64,000 nt of DNA, from NCBI RefSeq assembly GCF_016406125.1, contig NZ_CP066339.1:3472001-3536000 (forward strand), written 5' to 3'. The translations under genes and the position numbers were made by a program. This document shows positions 34,019 to 43,368 of this stretch, piece by piece; within the stretch, counting starts at the first letter, position 1; every line of letters begins with the position of its first letter. The notes beneath the pieces were generated by a model. It was not told the DNA's origin. It made no database searches and was given only the letters and a program-made list of their open reading frames with translations. The stretch comes from Alicyclobacillus sp. SO9. Lineage in GTDB: Bacteria; Bacillota; Bacilli; Alicyclobacillales; Alicyclobacillaceae.

Positions 34019-34453
34019 ATGTTGAATGGTCCGCGATTTCTGAAACACGATGGAGGTTTGACACTAATTGAAGTTCTGGCCGCCATTGTCATCTTAGGGG
34101 TTGCCTTAAGCGGCATTGCGAAACTGTTTGCAATGACCGCAGAACAAAACCGATTTGGTGAAGAACAGCAGTGGGCCTCAAGTATTGCGCAGTCAGAAAT
34201 CGCCAAGATGGGAACATCCGGTGTCACTGCCTTTCTCAATCAACAGCAGCCGGATGTGGTCAAAAATGGGACAACTTTTCACACGGTCATTCATCAAGTG
34301 CAACCTTTACCAGCCTGGGCACGAACGTCTGGACTTCAGAGTTCAAATGGTCCGAATTTAGTTGATGTGGAGGTGGATGTCTCATGGGCAACCTCGTTTC
34401 ACGGTGTAAAGAAAAATCATCAAGTCACCTACACGCAGTTGTTCAGTCAATAA
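34019..34453 (+). CDS. minor prepilin, PilV/PulI-like
   Basis: A 144-residue prepilin. A short leader (MLNGPRFLKHDGG) precedes LTLIEVLAAIVILGVALSGIAKLF, the canonical N-methylated helix. The following domain (QQWASSIAQSEIAKM) resembles PilV/GspI minor pilins. GGAGG is 13 bases upstream, a little long. A 43-residue upstream extension in frame has no site. Confidence 0.85.
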   Translation: MLNGPRFLKHDGGLTLIEVLAAIVILGVALSGIAKLFAMTAEQNRFGEEQQWASSIAQSEIAKMGTSGVTAFLNQQQPDVVKNGTTFHTVIHQVQPLPAWARTSGLQSSNGPNLVDVEVDVSWATSFHGVKKNHQVTYTQLFSQ

Positions 34454-34989
34454 GACGTCTCGCCACTGAAGATGCTGGTGTCACGCTGTTGGAACTGATT
34501 GTGGCCATGGTTCTGTCTGTATCCGTACTTACGACAATTGGGCTCGTATTCAGTGCAGAAACGACGTCTTGGAATGCAGCAGTCTCCAAGGAGCAATTGC
34601 AATCTGACATCGATACCGTTAACGCAACCTTAACCATCGCGTTCCAGAATATGAACCAAGCACAAGTTGCTTCAGATGAAAAAGAAGTCATCGGCTCCGG
34701 CCCAGACGGAACCCAGTGGGATATTCAGGTCCATGGGCAAGATATCACAGTAGTTCAGGCCCCATCCACCGGTGCGAAAAAGACGAAGACCTTCCACTTC
34801 GTAAATGTATCTTTGTCGAACTCATCATTTGTACCTGAAGGAAATACACCTGCTGGCGGCGGACAAACTGGGGCGACTACCGCCACCAATCTTGTCGGGG
34901 TTAAGCTGATAGCGACCGTAACGCAGGCCCATGAGCAGCATAACAGTCAAGAACTGGACGTGAAATATGCCGTAGGGAGTGGTTTTTGA
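34384..34989 (+). CDS. minor prepilin, PilW/PulJ-like
   Basis: A 201-residue prepilin with a 32-residue leader before GVTLLELIVAMVLSVSVLTTIGLVFSAET. The C-terminal part is beta-rich. GGAGGTGG sits seven bases before the ATG. The gene overlaps the previous prepilin by 70 bp, so the start region is read in two frames. Its stop overlaps the next ATG (TGATG). Confidence 0.85.
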   Translation: MGNLVSRCKEKSSSHLHAVVQSIRRLATEDAGVTLLELIVAMVLSVSVLTTIGLVFSAETTSWNAAVSKEQLQSDIDTVNATLTIAFQNMNQAQVASDEKEVIGSGPDGTQWDIQVHGQDITVVQAPSTGAKKTKTFHFVNVSLSNSSFVPEGNTPAGGGQTGATTATNLVGVKLIATVTQAHEQHNSQELDVKYAVGSGF

Positions 34990-36665
34990 TGGACTTAAAC
35001 TCAGAACGAGGCGCGTCCCTCATCCTGGTCTCCGTACTCATTGTTATCATCTTGATTGCCTCATCCGCCCTGATGATGACCACCCAGCAATCGGTGACTA
35101 TTTCGCGTCTAGCAGTCCACCGCAACCAGTCGCTCATGAATGCCCGTGACGGAGTACAACTCGCAGAGCAACACGCTCAGCAGTTGTGGCCCGCGGACAC
35201 GCAGTCCTTTGTTTCGTCTATGAATACATACCTCAGCAACTTGAATCAAAACGGCGCTCCATTTACAGCATCTGTAAGCCAGAACCCGAATGCGACGCCT
35301 ACCGGTTCTACATTCACTCTCAAAGTCACGGGCCATGACAAGCCCTATCAAAAAACCTTACAGGTTACGATGAATACCACCAAGGCCCAGATAGAAAACA
35401 GCGTATTTCAATATGTTGCTTACTCTAAAAAATCGTTGTATGAGTTTGGAAATCCTTCAATTACTGGGAAAACCCTGGTTCAGAGAAGTATTATTCAATG
35501 GGATAGCCCGCCACCGTTATTTGGGCTATGGCCAGATGTTTATAATTGGGAATCCAACTACCACGCTGAGAACGATTTTCACGGCAAGCTGACCCAGTAC
35601 TTGTCGAATCTTCTCCACATCCACAGTTTCCATAACATTCTAGGTGGCGAACACAGTTGGGGCTACGGACATGAACCTTTTGGAGGTCCGTTTGGCTTCC
35701 TTCAGGGGGCTTTTTCCGGGTCTTTCTTCGGTTCCGCTCCAAGCACGAATTCAAGGCATTTTAAGGACCTGTTGCCCTCTCCATTTCAGAGTACTGTCAT
35801 GCAAAAAAATGAGACTGTCATTGAACAATCAGCCAAACATGCTGCATCGAAAGACTATCAAACCGGCATTATCGATGAGTCAAACCCGCTTCCAACCACT
35901 GGTGGATACATATACAATAACGACTTCCCTGCGGGATGGGGACCAGCAACCTTCTACCTAAAGTCCAATCAGACGGTGAATGGGCCGTTGTATGTTAATG
36001 GATCACTCATCATTGCACCAGGAGCCGCACTAACTGTAAATGGATCGCTTTATATTAACGGAAACCTTGTGGTAAACGGTGTTCTTCAGTCTTCGAGTCA
36101 AAGCCGCGCCCAGATCCAAAAGGTCTTTGTGTCGGGATTCAGTTTAATCAGTCCAAGTCAGACACTAAACACCCCGCTTGTACTTGTGAGCGAAGGCGAT
36201 ATTGTCGTAATGCCTGCACCCAAATTGGTGTATGGGAAGAAGCCTGTAAACAACACAGGAACGACACTCCATGCATTTTTCGTAAGCGGTGGAGACATCT
36301 TTGTTTCGAACGGCTTTGCCTCTAAAGACGGTTTTGATAATTTCGGCCAAGTTAACGCGGCCTCGCTGACACTGGACGGCGGTCTGGCTGCAGAGGGAAA
36401 CATTTACTTGATTGATAATTCAAGTATCTTTCCGTTTGGAAACTCTGATGGCGATGCGTCCGAAGGAGATGGTCATCACCAGGGTGATACCGGCAACGGA
36501 GGCGGCGACTCCGGTTCACAGACTACGGGAAGTGCAGCGCTGAGCCTGGTCTACGACCCGACTTTCCTGCAAAACGTAGTGATACCTGGATTGCCAACCT
36601 TAAGCGGGTTGAGCCAATCCGCTTCAAGCATTCACTTTACTTCGCCTACCACAGGCACACCTTGA
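34989..36665 (+). CDS. PilX-like pilus assembly protein with polymer-forming repeat region
   Basis: A 558-residue protein. The N-terminal RGASLILVSVLIVIILIASSALMMTTQ is a PilX-like class III helix without the conserved +5 Glu. The middle is aromatic/His/Gly-rich (about residues 170-260), and from about residue 320 valine/asparagine-rich beta repeats (NGPLYVNGSLIIAPGAALTV and NGSLYINGNLVVNG) resemble right-handed beta-helices of polymer-forming proteins. It may be a tip protein or adhesin of the pilus. ATG at 34989 overlaps the previous stop; last gene of the operon. Confidence 0.75.
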   Translation: MDLNSERGASLILVSVLIVIILIASSALMMTTQQSVTISRLAVHRNQSLMNARDGVQLAEQHAQQLWPADTQSFVSSMNTYLSNLNQNGAPFTASVSQNPNATPTGSTFTLKVTGHDKPYQKTLQVTMNTTKAQIENSVFQYVAYSKKSLYEFGNPSITGKTLVQRSIIQWDSPPPLFGLWPDVYNWESNYHAENDFHGKLTQYLSNLLHIHSFHNILGGEHSWGYGHEPFGGPFGFLQGAFSGSFFGSAPSTNSRHFKDLLPSPFQSTVMQKNETVIEQSAKHAASKDYQTGIIDESNPLPTTGGYIYNNDFPAGWGPATFYLKSNQTVNGPLYVNGSLIIAPGAALTVNGSLYINGNLVVNGVLQSSSQSRAQIQKVFVSGFSLISPSQTLNTPLVLVSEGDIVVMPAPKLVYGKKPVNNTGTTLHAFFVSGGDIFVSNGFASKDGFDNFGQVNAASLTLDGGLAAEGNIYLIDNSSIFPFGNSDGDASEGDGHHQGDTGNGGGDSGSQTTGSAALSLVYDPTFLQNVVIPGLPTLSGLSQSASSIHFTSPTTGTP

Positions 36666-36723
36666 TAACGAGACGCCAGCGAGCCCATCTAAACACACCC
36701 ATGCCTCCACTGCAGTAAACTAC

Positions 36724-36741
36724 TTGTACATATTGTACATA
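36724..36741. repeat. 9-bp tandem duplication TTGTACATA
   Basis: TTGTACATATTGTACATA consists of two perfect 9-bp copies, each containing the palindrome TGTACA. It lies about 60 bp upstream of the aminotransferase promoter. Confidence 0.75.
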
Positions 36742-36797
36742 ATACAGTTTGTGCCGTGCCTGCTAGTTGAAAGATTCCGACATCATACAGCGAACCT

Positions 36798-36826
36798 TTG
36801 GTTTCTACATGATTTGATGGTATAAT
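36798..36826 (+). promoter_or_regulatory. sigma-A promoter of the aminotransferase gene
   Basis: TTGGTT, 17 bp, TATAAT, with an extended TGG directly before the -10. It lies 31 bp before the ATG at 36857. Confidence 0.65.
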
Positions 36827-36856
36827 TACACATTATTTTGATAATAGGAGGCCGCT

Positions 36857-37960
36857 ATGCACATACAGTCTCAAAACCGCTTGTTGCTAGGCCCAGGTCC
36901 AAGCAGTGTATCCCCAGAAGTGCTAAAGGCGATGTCTACGCCCTTAGTCGGGCACTTGGACCCTTATTTTCTCGAAGTCATGTCAGATATGCAGAATATG
37001 CTGCGGCAAACATTTCAAACGAAGAATGAGTTGACTTTGGCCATGTCTGGAACAGGAAGCGCCGGCATGGAGACTGTGTTCGTAAACCTGGTGGAGCCGG
37101 GCGATAAGGTGCTGATTGGGATTTGCGGCGTTTTTGGAGAGCGCATGAAAGATGTTGCGCAGCGGTGCGGCGCAGACGTACTGACTGTAGAAGCACAGTG
37201 GGGAACTGCAATCCAACCAGAGCAGGTTGAGCAGGTCCTAAAATCGACCTCCAGTATTAAAGCAGTTGCCTTGGTCCACGCGGAGACTTCAACGGGTGTT
37301 CGCCAACCGCTGCAGGAGATCAGTCGCATTGTTCACAACTACGGAGCTCTGTTTATCGTGGATACTGTCACGTCCCTAGGCGGAATTCCAGTAGAAGTCG
37401 ACAAGATGCAGATTGACGCATGTTACAGCGGTACACAAAAGTGCTTGTCAGCACCTCCAGGACTCTCGCCAGTAACCCTCAGCAGCGCCGCGCTGAACGT
37501 CGTTAAGACGCGAAAGCAAAAGGTACAAAGTTGGTACTTAGATTTGAACATGATTGCAAACTACTGGGGTGAAGAACGCTTCTATCATCACACCGCCCCA
37601 ATTTCCATGATATTTTCCCTTCATGAAGCTTTGCGGCTGCTGCTTGATGAAGGACTCGAAAACTCCTTTGCGCGACACGCCAGAAACGGACAGCTGCTCC
37701 AGTCGGAATTGGAAGCCATGGGGCTGACTCTGTTTGCACAAGAAGGATATAGACTTCCTGAGCTAACATCTGTTGTTTTTCCCGAAGAATACAAGGAAGG
37801 GGAGCTCAGGAGGAGGCTGCTACATGAGTATGGAATCGAAGTTGGGGGCGGGTTAGGGCCCTTAAAGGACAAGGCCTGGCGCATTGGACTGATGGGACAC
37901 TCCTCCACACTTTCCAATGTGACACTGCTGGTCCAGGCCATGAAAAATTTACTCCATTAG
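36857..37960 (+). CDS. class V PLP aminotransferase (alanine/serine-glyoxylate type)
   Basis: A 367-residue PLP enzyme. [18 protein letters not shown] and [11 protein letters not shown] are the family opening; the PLP aspartate is in [18 protein letters not shown] and the lysine in [19 protein letters not shown]. This group transfers the amino group of alanine or serine to glyoxylate, giving glycine; purine-catabolic PucG relatives use other donors. Substrate cannot be fixed from sequence. AGGAGGCCGCT precedes the ATG. Glycine made here could feed the glycine riboswitch (speculative). Confidence 0.9.
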   Translation: MHIQSQNRLLLGPGPSSVSPEVLKAMSTPLVGHLDPYFLEVMSDMQNMLRQTFQTKNELTLAMSGTGSAGMETVFVNLVEPGDKVLIGICGVFGERMKDVAQRCGADVLTVEAQWGTAIQPEQVEQVLKSTSSIKAVALVHAETSTGVRQPLQEISRIVHNYGALFIVDTVTSLGGIPVEVDKMQIDACYSGTQKCLSAPPGLSPVTLSSAALNVVKTRKQKVQSWYLDLNMIANYWGEERFYHHTAPISMIFSLHEALRLLLDEGLENSFARHARNGQLLQSELEAMGLTLFAQEGYRLPELTSVVFPEEYKEGELRRRLLHEYGIEVGGGLGPLKDKAWRIGLMGHSSTLSNVTLLVQAMKNLLH

Positions 37961-38045
37961 AACGAGTCGTGTATGGGCAAAACGCCGGGAGTACGTTGCA
38001 GAACAGTGCCACTGACAACTTCACACTTAAATGTATTGTAAATCG

Positions 38046-38072
38046 AAGAGGCACCAACTACTGGTGCCTCTT
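38046..38072. terminator. hairpin between convergent genes
   Basis: AAGAGGCACCA (38046-38056) and TGGTGCCTCTT (38062-38072) form an 11-bp perfect stem with a 5-nt loop. No T-run on either strand, but the position after the aminotransferase suits a terminator. Confidence 0.65.
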
Positions 38073-38202
38073 CACGGTATCTGCTGTTGCTTCGTGTGAA
38101 CTACACGCACGACCTCACGGCCGTTCCAGCCAAGTCTACAAGGGATGTGAGCGAAATGCTCACACGGTCAACAGGTCGCTCACAGACGCGATAACCTAAA
38201 AC

Positions 38203-39171
38203 TCACGTCCACCACATCTCACCAATCCGTTGCCGAATCATGGTCTGCTGCAAGAAAGCGACAGCCTTGTTGAATCCTTCTTCAACGGACATGAGACTGT
38301 CTTCATGTTCAATGCTGACAACACCGTCATAACCAACCAATTGCAGAGTGCTCAGAATTTCCTTCCATGTTTCTTCCCCGTGACCGTAGCCCACCGTTCG
38401 GAAGATCCAGCTTCGATGAAGTTCTTCGGTATACGGTTTCGTATCCAGCACGCCGTTATCAGCCATGTTACGGGCATCGAAACCCGTGTCTTTTGCGTGT
38501 ACATGGAACAAGGCCCCCGCTTTTGCAAGTGCCTTGATACCCGCAATGGGGTTCATTTGCTGCCAGAACAGGTGACTCGGGTCAAAGTTTATGCCAATAT
38601 GTTCCCCTGCTCCCTCATGGAGGCGCAGACAGCTCTCTGTATTGTATACGACAAAACCAGGGTGAGGTTCTATTGCAGCTCGAACGCCGTGTGCCTTCAC
38701 AAATTCGTTCTGGCGTGACCAGTAGGGCAACACCTTTTCTTCCCACTGCCACTTTAGAACTTCTGCGTACTCATTGGGCCACGGACAGGTAACCCAGGAT
38801 GGGTGAAGCGACTCATCTGATTCACCGGGACAGCCAGAAAACGTGTTGACTGTAGAGACGCCTAGTTCTTCCGCAAGGTGGACAGCTTCTACAAAGTCAG
38901 CGTGATCGCGCCCGGACACCTCATCATTGGGATGTAACGGATTCCCGTGAACTGATAAGGCACTAATTTCGAGCCCTCTCGATGCGACTTCCTCACGAAA
39001 TTTGCGTAAAGCTGCCTTATCATTTAGCAGCTGTGAAGGGTCGCAGTGAGCCTTTCCAGGATGCCCGCCACAACCAATTTCTACTGCTTCAAGACCGCTG
39101 CCAGCCACTTTGTCCAACATTTGCGTAAAAGATAAGTTGCCAAACAACACTGCAAATACACCAAGCTTCAT
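38203..39171 (-). CDS. sugar phosphate isomerase/epimerase (TIM-barrel)
   Basis: A 322-residue xylose-isomerase-like TIM barrel. It opens with MKLGVFAVLFGNLSFTQML and has the metal-site blocks GLEAVEIGCGG, AIEPHPGF, NFDPSHLFWQ and VSIEHEDSLMS. It probably isomerises a sugar or inositol derivative. The ATG at 39171 follows AAAGGAG. It is third in an operon with the oxidoreductase and the ThuA-like gene. Confidence 0.85.
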   Translation of the reverse strand: MKLGVFAVLFGNLSFTQMLDKVAGSGLEAVEIGCGGHPGKAHCDPSQLLNDKAALRKFREEVASRGLEISALSVHGNPLHPNDEVSGRDHADFVEAVHLAEELGVSTVNTFSGCPGESDESLHPSWVTCPWPNEYAEVLKWQWEEKVLPYWSRQNEFVKAHGVRAAIEPHPGFVVYNTESCLRLHEGAGEHIGINFDPSHLFWQQMNPIAGIKALAKAGALFHVHAKDTGFDARNMADNGVLDTKPYTEELHRSWIFRTVGYGHGEETWKEILSTLQLVGYDGVVSIEHEDSLMSVEEGFNKAVAFLQQTMIRQRIGEMWWT

Positions 39172-39276
39172 GAGCAATACTCCTTTGCTGATTTGTTTGA
39201 AGCCACACCACAGGGCGCTCTCTGCGGCCTGCACTTGGAGACACTTGAAATGGTCTGCACCAAAAACTGAGGCGAG

Positions 39277-40359
39277 TTACAGTGGTACGGGTTCGCCTTT
39301 GCTTGCTGATTCATAGACAGCTTCAAGAATTTTTGTAACCACCAAAGCCTGCTCTGGTTTCACAATAGGTTGTGTTTCGTTTCGGATGCAATCAATAAAA
39401 TGCGCTGCCTCTACGTCTGCAGCTTGTTCTGATACTGCCGAACCAAGAAGCGCAGAGGGTACATTCAAATCCGGAGTCTCAGTATAGAGCCTGCCGTGCT
39501 TTTCACCGTTGATGCGCAACCCGTCCACCATATCTGCCCCAGCCTTCGTTCCATGCAGAATTGTTCTGGCTTCACCTGTCATGAGTGTATTAAGTGCCCA
39601 ACTGGATTCAAGAACGACGCTTGCCCCATTTTGAAAGGTAATCAAGGCAAAAGCTGCGTCTTCAACGGAATACTTTTCCGGGTCCCATGGTCCCCACTGA
39701 TTGGCAGAACTTCCTTGCGTTCCTAAATAGTCATAGGTCACCCCCAAAACAGTTTTGGGCTCATAGTTATCCATCATCCACAACGTTAAATCCAAGGCAT
39801 GGGTTCCCACATCAATCAAAGGTCCGCCGCCTTGCAACTCCCTGGAGAGAAAATTCCCCCACGTCGGAACCATTCTGCGGCGAACGGCAATGGCCTTTGC
39901 CGCATAAATGTGACCTAGGTCACCCGCCTCACAGGCTGCCTTCAAATAGCGGGAGTCTTTACGAAAACGGTTTTGGTAGCCAACCGTTAGAATTTTCCCT
40001 GTTTCGTGTGCTGCCTGCAACATGCTCGCTGCTTCTTCTGAGTTCATGGCCATCGGTTTTTCGCACATCACATGCTTTCCTGCATGCAAGGCTGCAATGG
40101 AGACCGTCGCATGCAGAAAGTTTGCAGTCAACACGTAGACCGCATCGATGTTGTCCATCGCCATGACATCGCGGTAGTCTGTCACTACCCTCGCATCGGC
40201 AGTACCGAACTCAGCAGCAGCTTTGCGGGCATTGGTCTCCACAACGTCGCAGAATGCGGCCACCTCGACCCCTTCGAGCTTAGCCAAAGCTGGCAAGTGC
40301 TTGCCAAATGCAATCCCGCCGCAACCCACAATAGCGACCTGGATTCGTCTATCCGTCAT
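39277..40359 (-). CDS. Gfo/Idh/MocA-family oxidoreductase
   Basis: A 360-residue NAD(P)-dependent oxidoreductase. The Rossmann fold opens with [19 protein letters not shown]; the EKP motif is HVMCEKPMA (about residue 95), and the C-terminal domain includes [20 protein letters not shown], where the D and H are the substrate-site acids. It oxidises or reduces a sugar or derivative. GGAGG precedes the ATG at 40359. It overlaps the ThuA-like gene by 11 bp. Confidence 0.9.
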   Translation of the reverse strand: MTDRRIQVAIVGCGGIAFGKHLPALAKLEGVEVAAFCDVVETNARKAAAEFGTADARVVTDYRDVMAMDNIDAVYVLTANFLHATVSIAALHAGKHVMCEKPMAMNSEEAASMLQAAHETGKILTVGYQNRFRKDSRYLKAACEAGDLGHIYAAKAIAVRRRMVPTWGNFLSRELQGGGPLIDVGTHALDLTLWMMDNYEPKTVLGVTYDYLGTQGSSANQWGPWDPEKYSVEDAAFALITFQNGASVVLESSWALNTLMTGEARTILHGTKAGADMVDGLRINGEKHGRLYTETPDLNVPSALLGSAVSEQAADVEAAHFIDCIRNETQPIVKPEQALVVTKILEAVYESASKGEPVPL

Positions 40360-41098
40360 TTTTTTCCTCCTTCCGAACTGTTCTATGACGCAACGGATAA
40401 TTCCCATATAACGGCTTTTTAAGATTTGACGCAGCCGCCCACTTAACTGCATTTCGGATAACTGTTTTTATCTGTTCCTGGTAATACGTAGGATACGTCT
40501 CATGACCTGGCTGGAAATAAAATACTTTTCCGTTCCCTCTATAGAAAACGGACCCGCTTCGGAATACCTCTCCACCTTCGAATGAACCTATGAACACCAG
40601 TTCATCAGGTGCTGGTACATCGAAGTGTTCTCCGTACATTTCCTCACGGGGCAGGTCGATAAATTCACCGACACCGGCCGCAACGGGGTGTGATGGATTC
40701 ACTACCCAGAGTAACTCATGTTCGCCGATTTGACGCCACTTCAAGTTACACGATGTGCCCATAAGCCGCTTAAACACCTTTGAAAAATGACCTGAATGAA
40801 GTACAACCAGTCCCATCCCGGCCCACACTCTTTGCACAACTTTTTCAACAATGTCATCGCTTACCTCATCATGCGCGATATGACCCCACCAAATCAGTAC
40901 GTCTGTATCTTCTAACACTTCATCTGTCAGGCCGTGATAAGGCTCATCCAACGTGGCCGTGTGAACGAGAAAACCAGCATCTCGCAGAGGTGCGGCGAGG
41001 GCAGCATGAATACCATCAGGATAAATCCTCTTGACTTCTTCGTCTTCTCTCTCGTGTCGAAACTCATTCCAGACTGTGACGCGAATCTCAGATGTCAT
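40349..41098 (-). CDS. ThuA-like domain protein
   Basis: A 249-residue glutamine-amidotransferase-like protein. [25 protein letters not shown] and [13 protein letters not shown], together with [15 protein letters not shown] and [10 protein letters not shown], are diagnostic for the ThuA family linked with trehalose/sugar-derivative catabolism. The ATG at 41098 has GGAGG eight bases upstream. It is the first gene of a ThuA-oxidoreductase-isomerase operon, a frequent combination in sugar catabolism. Confidence 0.88.
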   Translation of the reverse strand: MTSEIRVTVWNEFRHEREDEEVKRIYPDGIHAALAAPLRDAGFLVHTATLDEPYHGLTDEVLEDTDVLIWWGHIAHDEVSDDIVEKVVQRVWAGMGLVVLHSGHFSKVFKRLMGTSCNLKWRQIGEHELLWVVNPSHPVAAGVGEFIDLPREEMYGEHFDVPAPDELVFIGSFEGGEVFRSGSVFYRGNGKVFYFQPGHETYPTYYQEQIKTVIRNAVKWAAASNLKKPLYGNYPLRHRTVRKEEKNDG

Positions 41099-41235
41099 GT
41101 GTAAACCTCCACTATTGAAAGTATTTGTACAATACCTCGGTACAACCAGTTGCTTCATTTATGCTTTAGCGCTGTTGTCAAACACCGTCTGTAATTTGGG
41201 TCAAAGGCATGGCTGTCACAGATCCAACCTGTTTC

Positions 41236-42021
41236 CTATGACTTCCAGAACTCTGCCCGCCGCTTCTCGCGGAAGGCTGCGACGCCTTCCCGAAATTCGT
41301 CACTTTGCCCCGCCTGTCCCTGAAACTTCGCCTCATTCTCAAGGGCTTGCGGTACACTTGATTCAAGATTTTTCGTCATTAACTGCTTTGTCATTGCAAA
41401 GGCGTTGACAGGACCTGAAGCCAAATATTCCGCAAATTGGTGAACTGAATTTCGAAAATCATCCGTTGCATAAACTTGATTTACAATACCCATTTGCTTT
41501 GCTTCCTCGGCTGAAATCTTGTCACTGGTCCAAGTTAACTCTACAGCCTTCCCCAACCCAATCAACCGTGGTAGAAAGTAGCTTACCCCAGAATCCGGAA
41601 CGAGCCCAATTTTATTAAAGGCCACGGTAAATTGAGCGTCGGCAGATGCCAATCGCAGGTCACAGGCCAACGCCAAACCGAGGCCAGCACCAGCAGCCAT
41701 ACCGTTTACGGCGGCAATCAAGGGAACACGAAGCGATATCATCTTGGCAATTAGAGCGTTATACCTGTCTCGGACAATATCGGTCAGGGAGAGGTGTTCC
41801 AGAGACCCGATATCACTTCCCAAGTCCTGCCCCGAGCAAAAGCCCCGCCCTGTTCCTGTAAGCACAATTGCACGGACACCCGTGTCCAGGTCGGCTTGTT
41901 TCAAAGCGTGGTAGAGTTCATTTCCCATCTCTTCATTGATTGCATTCATAACTTCTGGTCGATTAAGAGCGATTTCAAGGACTCCATTACTCAAGTTTTT
42001 CGTAATCGTCTTGAGTTCCAT
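41236..42021 (-). CDS. enoyl-CoA hydratase/isomerase, PaaG-like
   Basis: A 261-residue crotonase-fold protein. The oxyanion block is FCSGQDLG and AAVNGMAAGAGLGLALACDL. The active-site segment AFNKIGLVPDSGVSYFLPRLIGL has Asp where true hydratases have the second Glu, as in PaaG (phenylacetate pathway isomerase). It may isomerise rather than hydrate. The substrate is unknown. ATG at 42021 with GGAGGTG. Encoded alone, away from the acyl-CoA operon. Confidence 0.86.
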   Translation of the reverse strand: MELKTITKNLSNGVLEIALNRPEVMNAINEEMGNELYHALKQADLDTGVRAIVLTGTGRGFCSGQDLGSDIGSLEHLSLTDIVRDRYNALIAKMISLRVPLIAAVNGMAAGAGLGLALACDLRLASADAQFTVAFNKIGLVPDSGVSYFLPRLIGLGKAVELTWTSDKISAEEAKQMGIVNQVYATDDFRNSVHQFAEYLASGPVNAFAMTKQLMTKNLESSVPQALENEAKFQGQAGQSDEFREGVAAFREKRRAEFWKS

Positions 42022-42453
42022 GCACGACACCTCCAATGATTAATGCCTCATTGATGACAACCATAGCATTTGAGCTGTACGAGACCGTACTTTGTGAACA
42101 ACTGTCATGACTCTATGTACAATACTACACCTTGTCTTCTCGTTTTACTTTTCTTATTTCTCTGTAGATTGAAGGATACAAATTTTACGCGGAAGCCATA
42201 TTTTAGTCACCATTGTGTCATGTTGCTGTCATATTTGCTCGCTATAATGACCCTAATACTTAGTTTGGGAGGGATGACAGATCACGCTGCGTCTTACCTG
42301 AAAACACTGGAAAACGTATAACCGAGTGTATCTCCTTACAAAACGTTAAAATCTTCAGTAAAATTAAATGTTTTTGTTGAAACAAACGGCGTGCGCATAG
42401 TATAATATCGCTTAACTAGTTAATGGATATAACGGTTGGGAGGTAGATAGTTC
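42022..42453. other. intergenic region upstream of a small gene
   Basis: 432 bp, AT-rich, without a supported gene. It contains the promoter at 42377-42406 reading right. No regulatory dyad was identified. Confidence 0.4.
42377..42406 (+). promoter_or_regulatory. sigma-A promoter of the 57-aa gene
   Basis: TTGAAA, 18 bp, TATAAT; 47 bp before the start codon at 42454. A strong vegetative-type promoter for a very small gene. Confidence 0.75.
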
Positions 42454-42627
42454 TTGAAACGCAATACGTTGTTTCGTCAGAAGACATTTAAAGGCGGCCG
42501 TATAGAAGATCTGTATTTCATGGTGAAGTACCTGAAGAACAAACATCCGGAAAATGAGCACATGTTGTCTGTTTTAGAGAGCTATATAAAATCTGCATTT
42601 CAGTACGAGGAAATCAGCCATAGTTAA
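42454..42627 (+). CDS. small protein of unknown function (57 aa)
   Basis: A frame of 57 residues starts at TTG 42454 behind GGGAGGT and ends TAA. It begins MKRNTLFRQKTFKGGRIEDL and ends in FQYEEISHS; it is basic early and has an amphipathic centre (VKYLKNKHPENEHMLSVLESYI). A good promoter and a perfect terminator flank it, so it is likely to be a real monocistronic gene. I recognise no family. A DNA-binding or anti-factor role is only a guess. Confidence 0.6.
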   Translation: MKRNTLFRQKTFKGGRIEDLYFMVKYLKNKHPENEHMLSVLESYIKSAFQYEEISHS

Positions 42628-42630
42628 ATG

Positions 42631-42661
42631 TGTTTTCGGTGCAGAAACTGCACCGAAAACA
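42631..42661. terminator. perfect 14-bp hairpin terminator
   Basis: TGTTTTCGGTGCAG (42631-42644) and CTGCACCGAAAACA (42648-42661), loop AAA, then CTGTTTTA. A strong terminator directly after the 57-aa gene. Confidence 0.88.
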
Positions 42662-42760
42662 CTGTTTTAGAGCCGTAGCGATTTGAATGACAAAATGGGA
42701 AATTGCAAAAACCAACTCTTTGGTAGATAATCATGCTGAGGTAGATCAGACAAAAGAACG

Positions 42761-43258
42761 GTGATTGAACTGAGATTTGAGAACGTGATGAGGCTGGACA
42801 ATTTAACACTCGATTTGGACACAGACACATACAAGCTTGTACAGGATGCTTTAAAGGAAATCACGCCCAGTGAACTCGTATCGTTTGCTCTCGAATACGC
42901 TCTCCGACCAGGCCATCTAGACGGCCTTGTGATAAAGCATCTTGAAGAGATTAAAAAGCGCTCTAATGCTGCGCGTGCGGTAAAACAGGCAAAGAAGCAG
43001 CAACATCGATATGTTGGCGGTAATCCTCCGTTTGGTTTTATCCACATTTCCAGAAATCATTTGGAGATTGAACCCTCTCAGGCGCAGACTGTACGGCGTG
43101 CTCTGCAGCTGCAGGATGAAGGCCATGCTTTGAAGGAAATTACAGAGCTCTTAAATGCTGAAGGCCACGTTACAAGGCAAGGAAAGTCCTTTTACCCCGC
43201 CACAGTGCGCAGAATTCTTCTGAATCGCGAGTTCTACTCGGCTAACGGAATAGAGTAA
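42761..43258 (+). CDS. stand-alone recombinase-domain protein without a catalytic domain
   Basis: A 165-residue protein. The C-terminal half (RYVGGNPPFGFI ... QTVRRALQLQDEGHALKEITELLNAEGHVTRQGKSF and VRRILLNREFYSANG) matches the Recombinase (PF07508-like) DNA-binding domain of large serine recombinases. The N-terminal 75 residues are unrelated to the resolvase catalytic domain and lack the catalytic Ser motif; they look helical. It could be a remnant or a repurposed DNA-binding protein. The start is GTG at 42761 or the ATG at 42788; neither has a clear ribosome site. Confidence 0.7.
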   Translation: MIELRFENVMRLDNLTLDLDTDTYKLVQDALKEITPSELVSFALEYALRPGHLDGLVIKHLEEIKKRSNAARAVKQAKKQQHRYVGGNPPFGFIHISRNHLEIEPSQAQTVRRALQLQDEGHALKEITELLNAEGHVTRQGKSFYPATVRRILLNREFYSANGIE

Positions 43259-43368
43259 CGTACACCGTTAGTGCAAAGCCCTCACCAAAGGTGAGAGCTT
43301 ATTTATCGTTTCATGGACTGGCCAACATCGTGCATAGCACCTACCACCTACATATAGCGGCGCCCACG

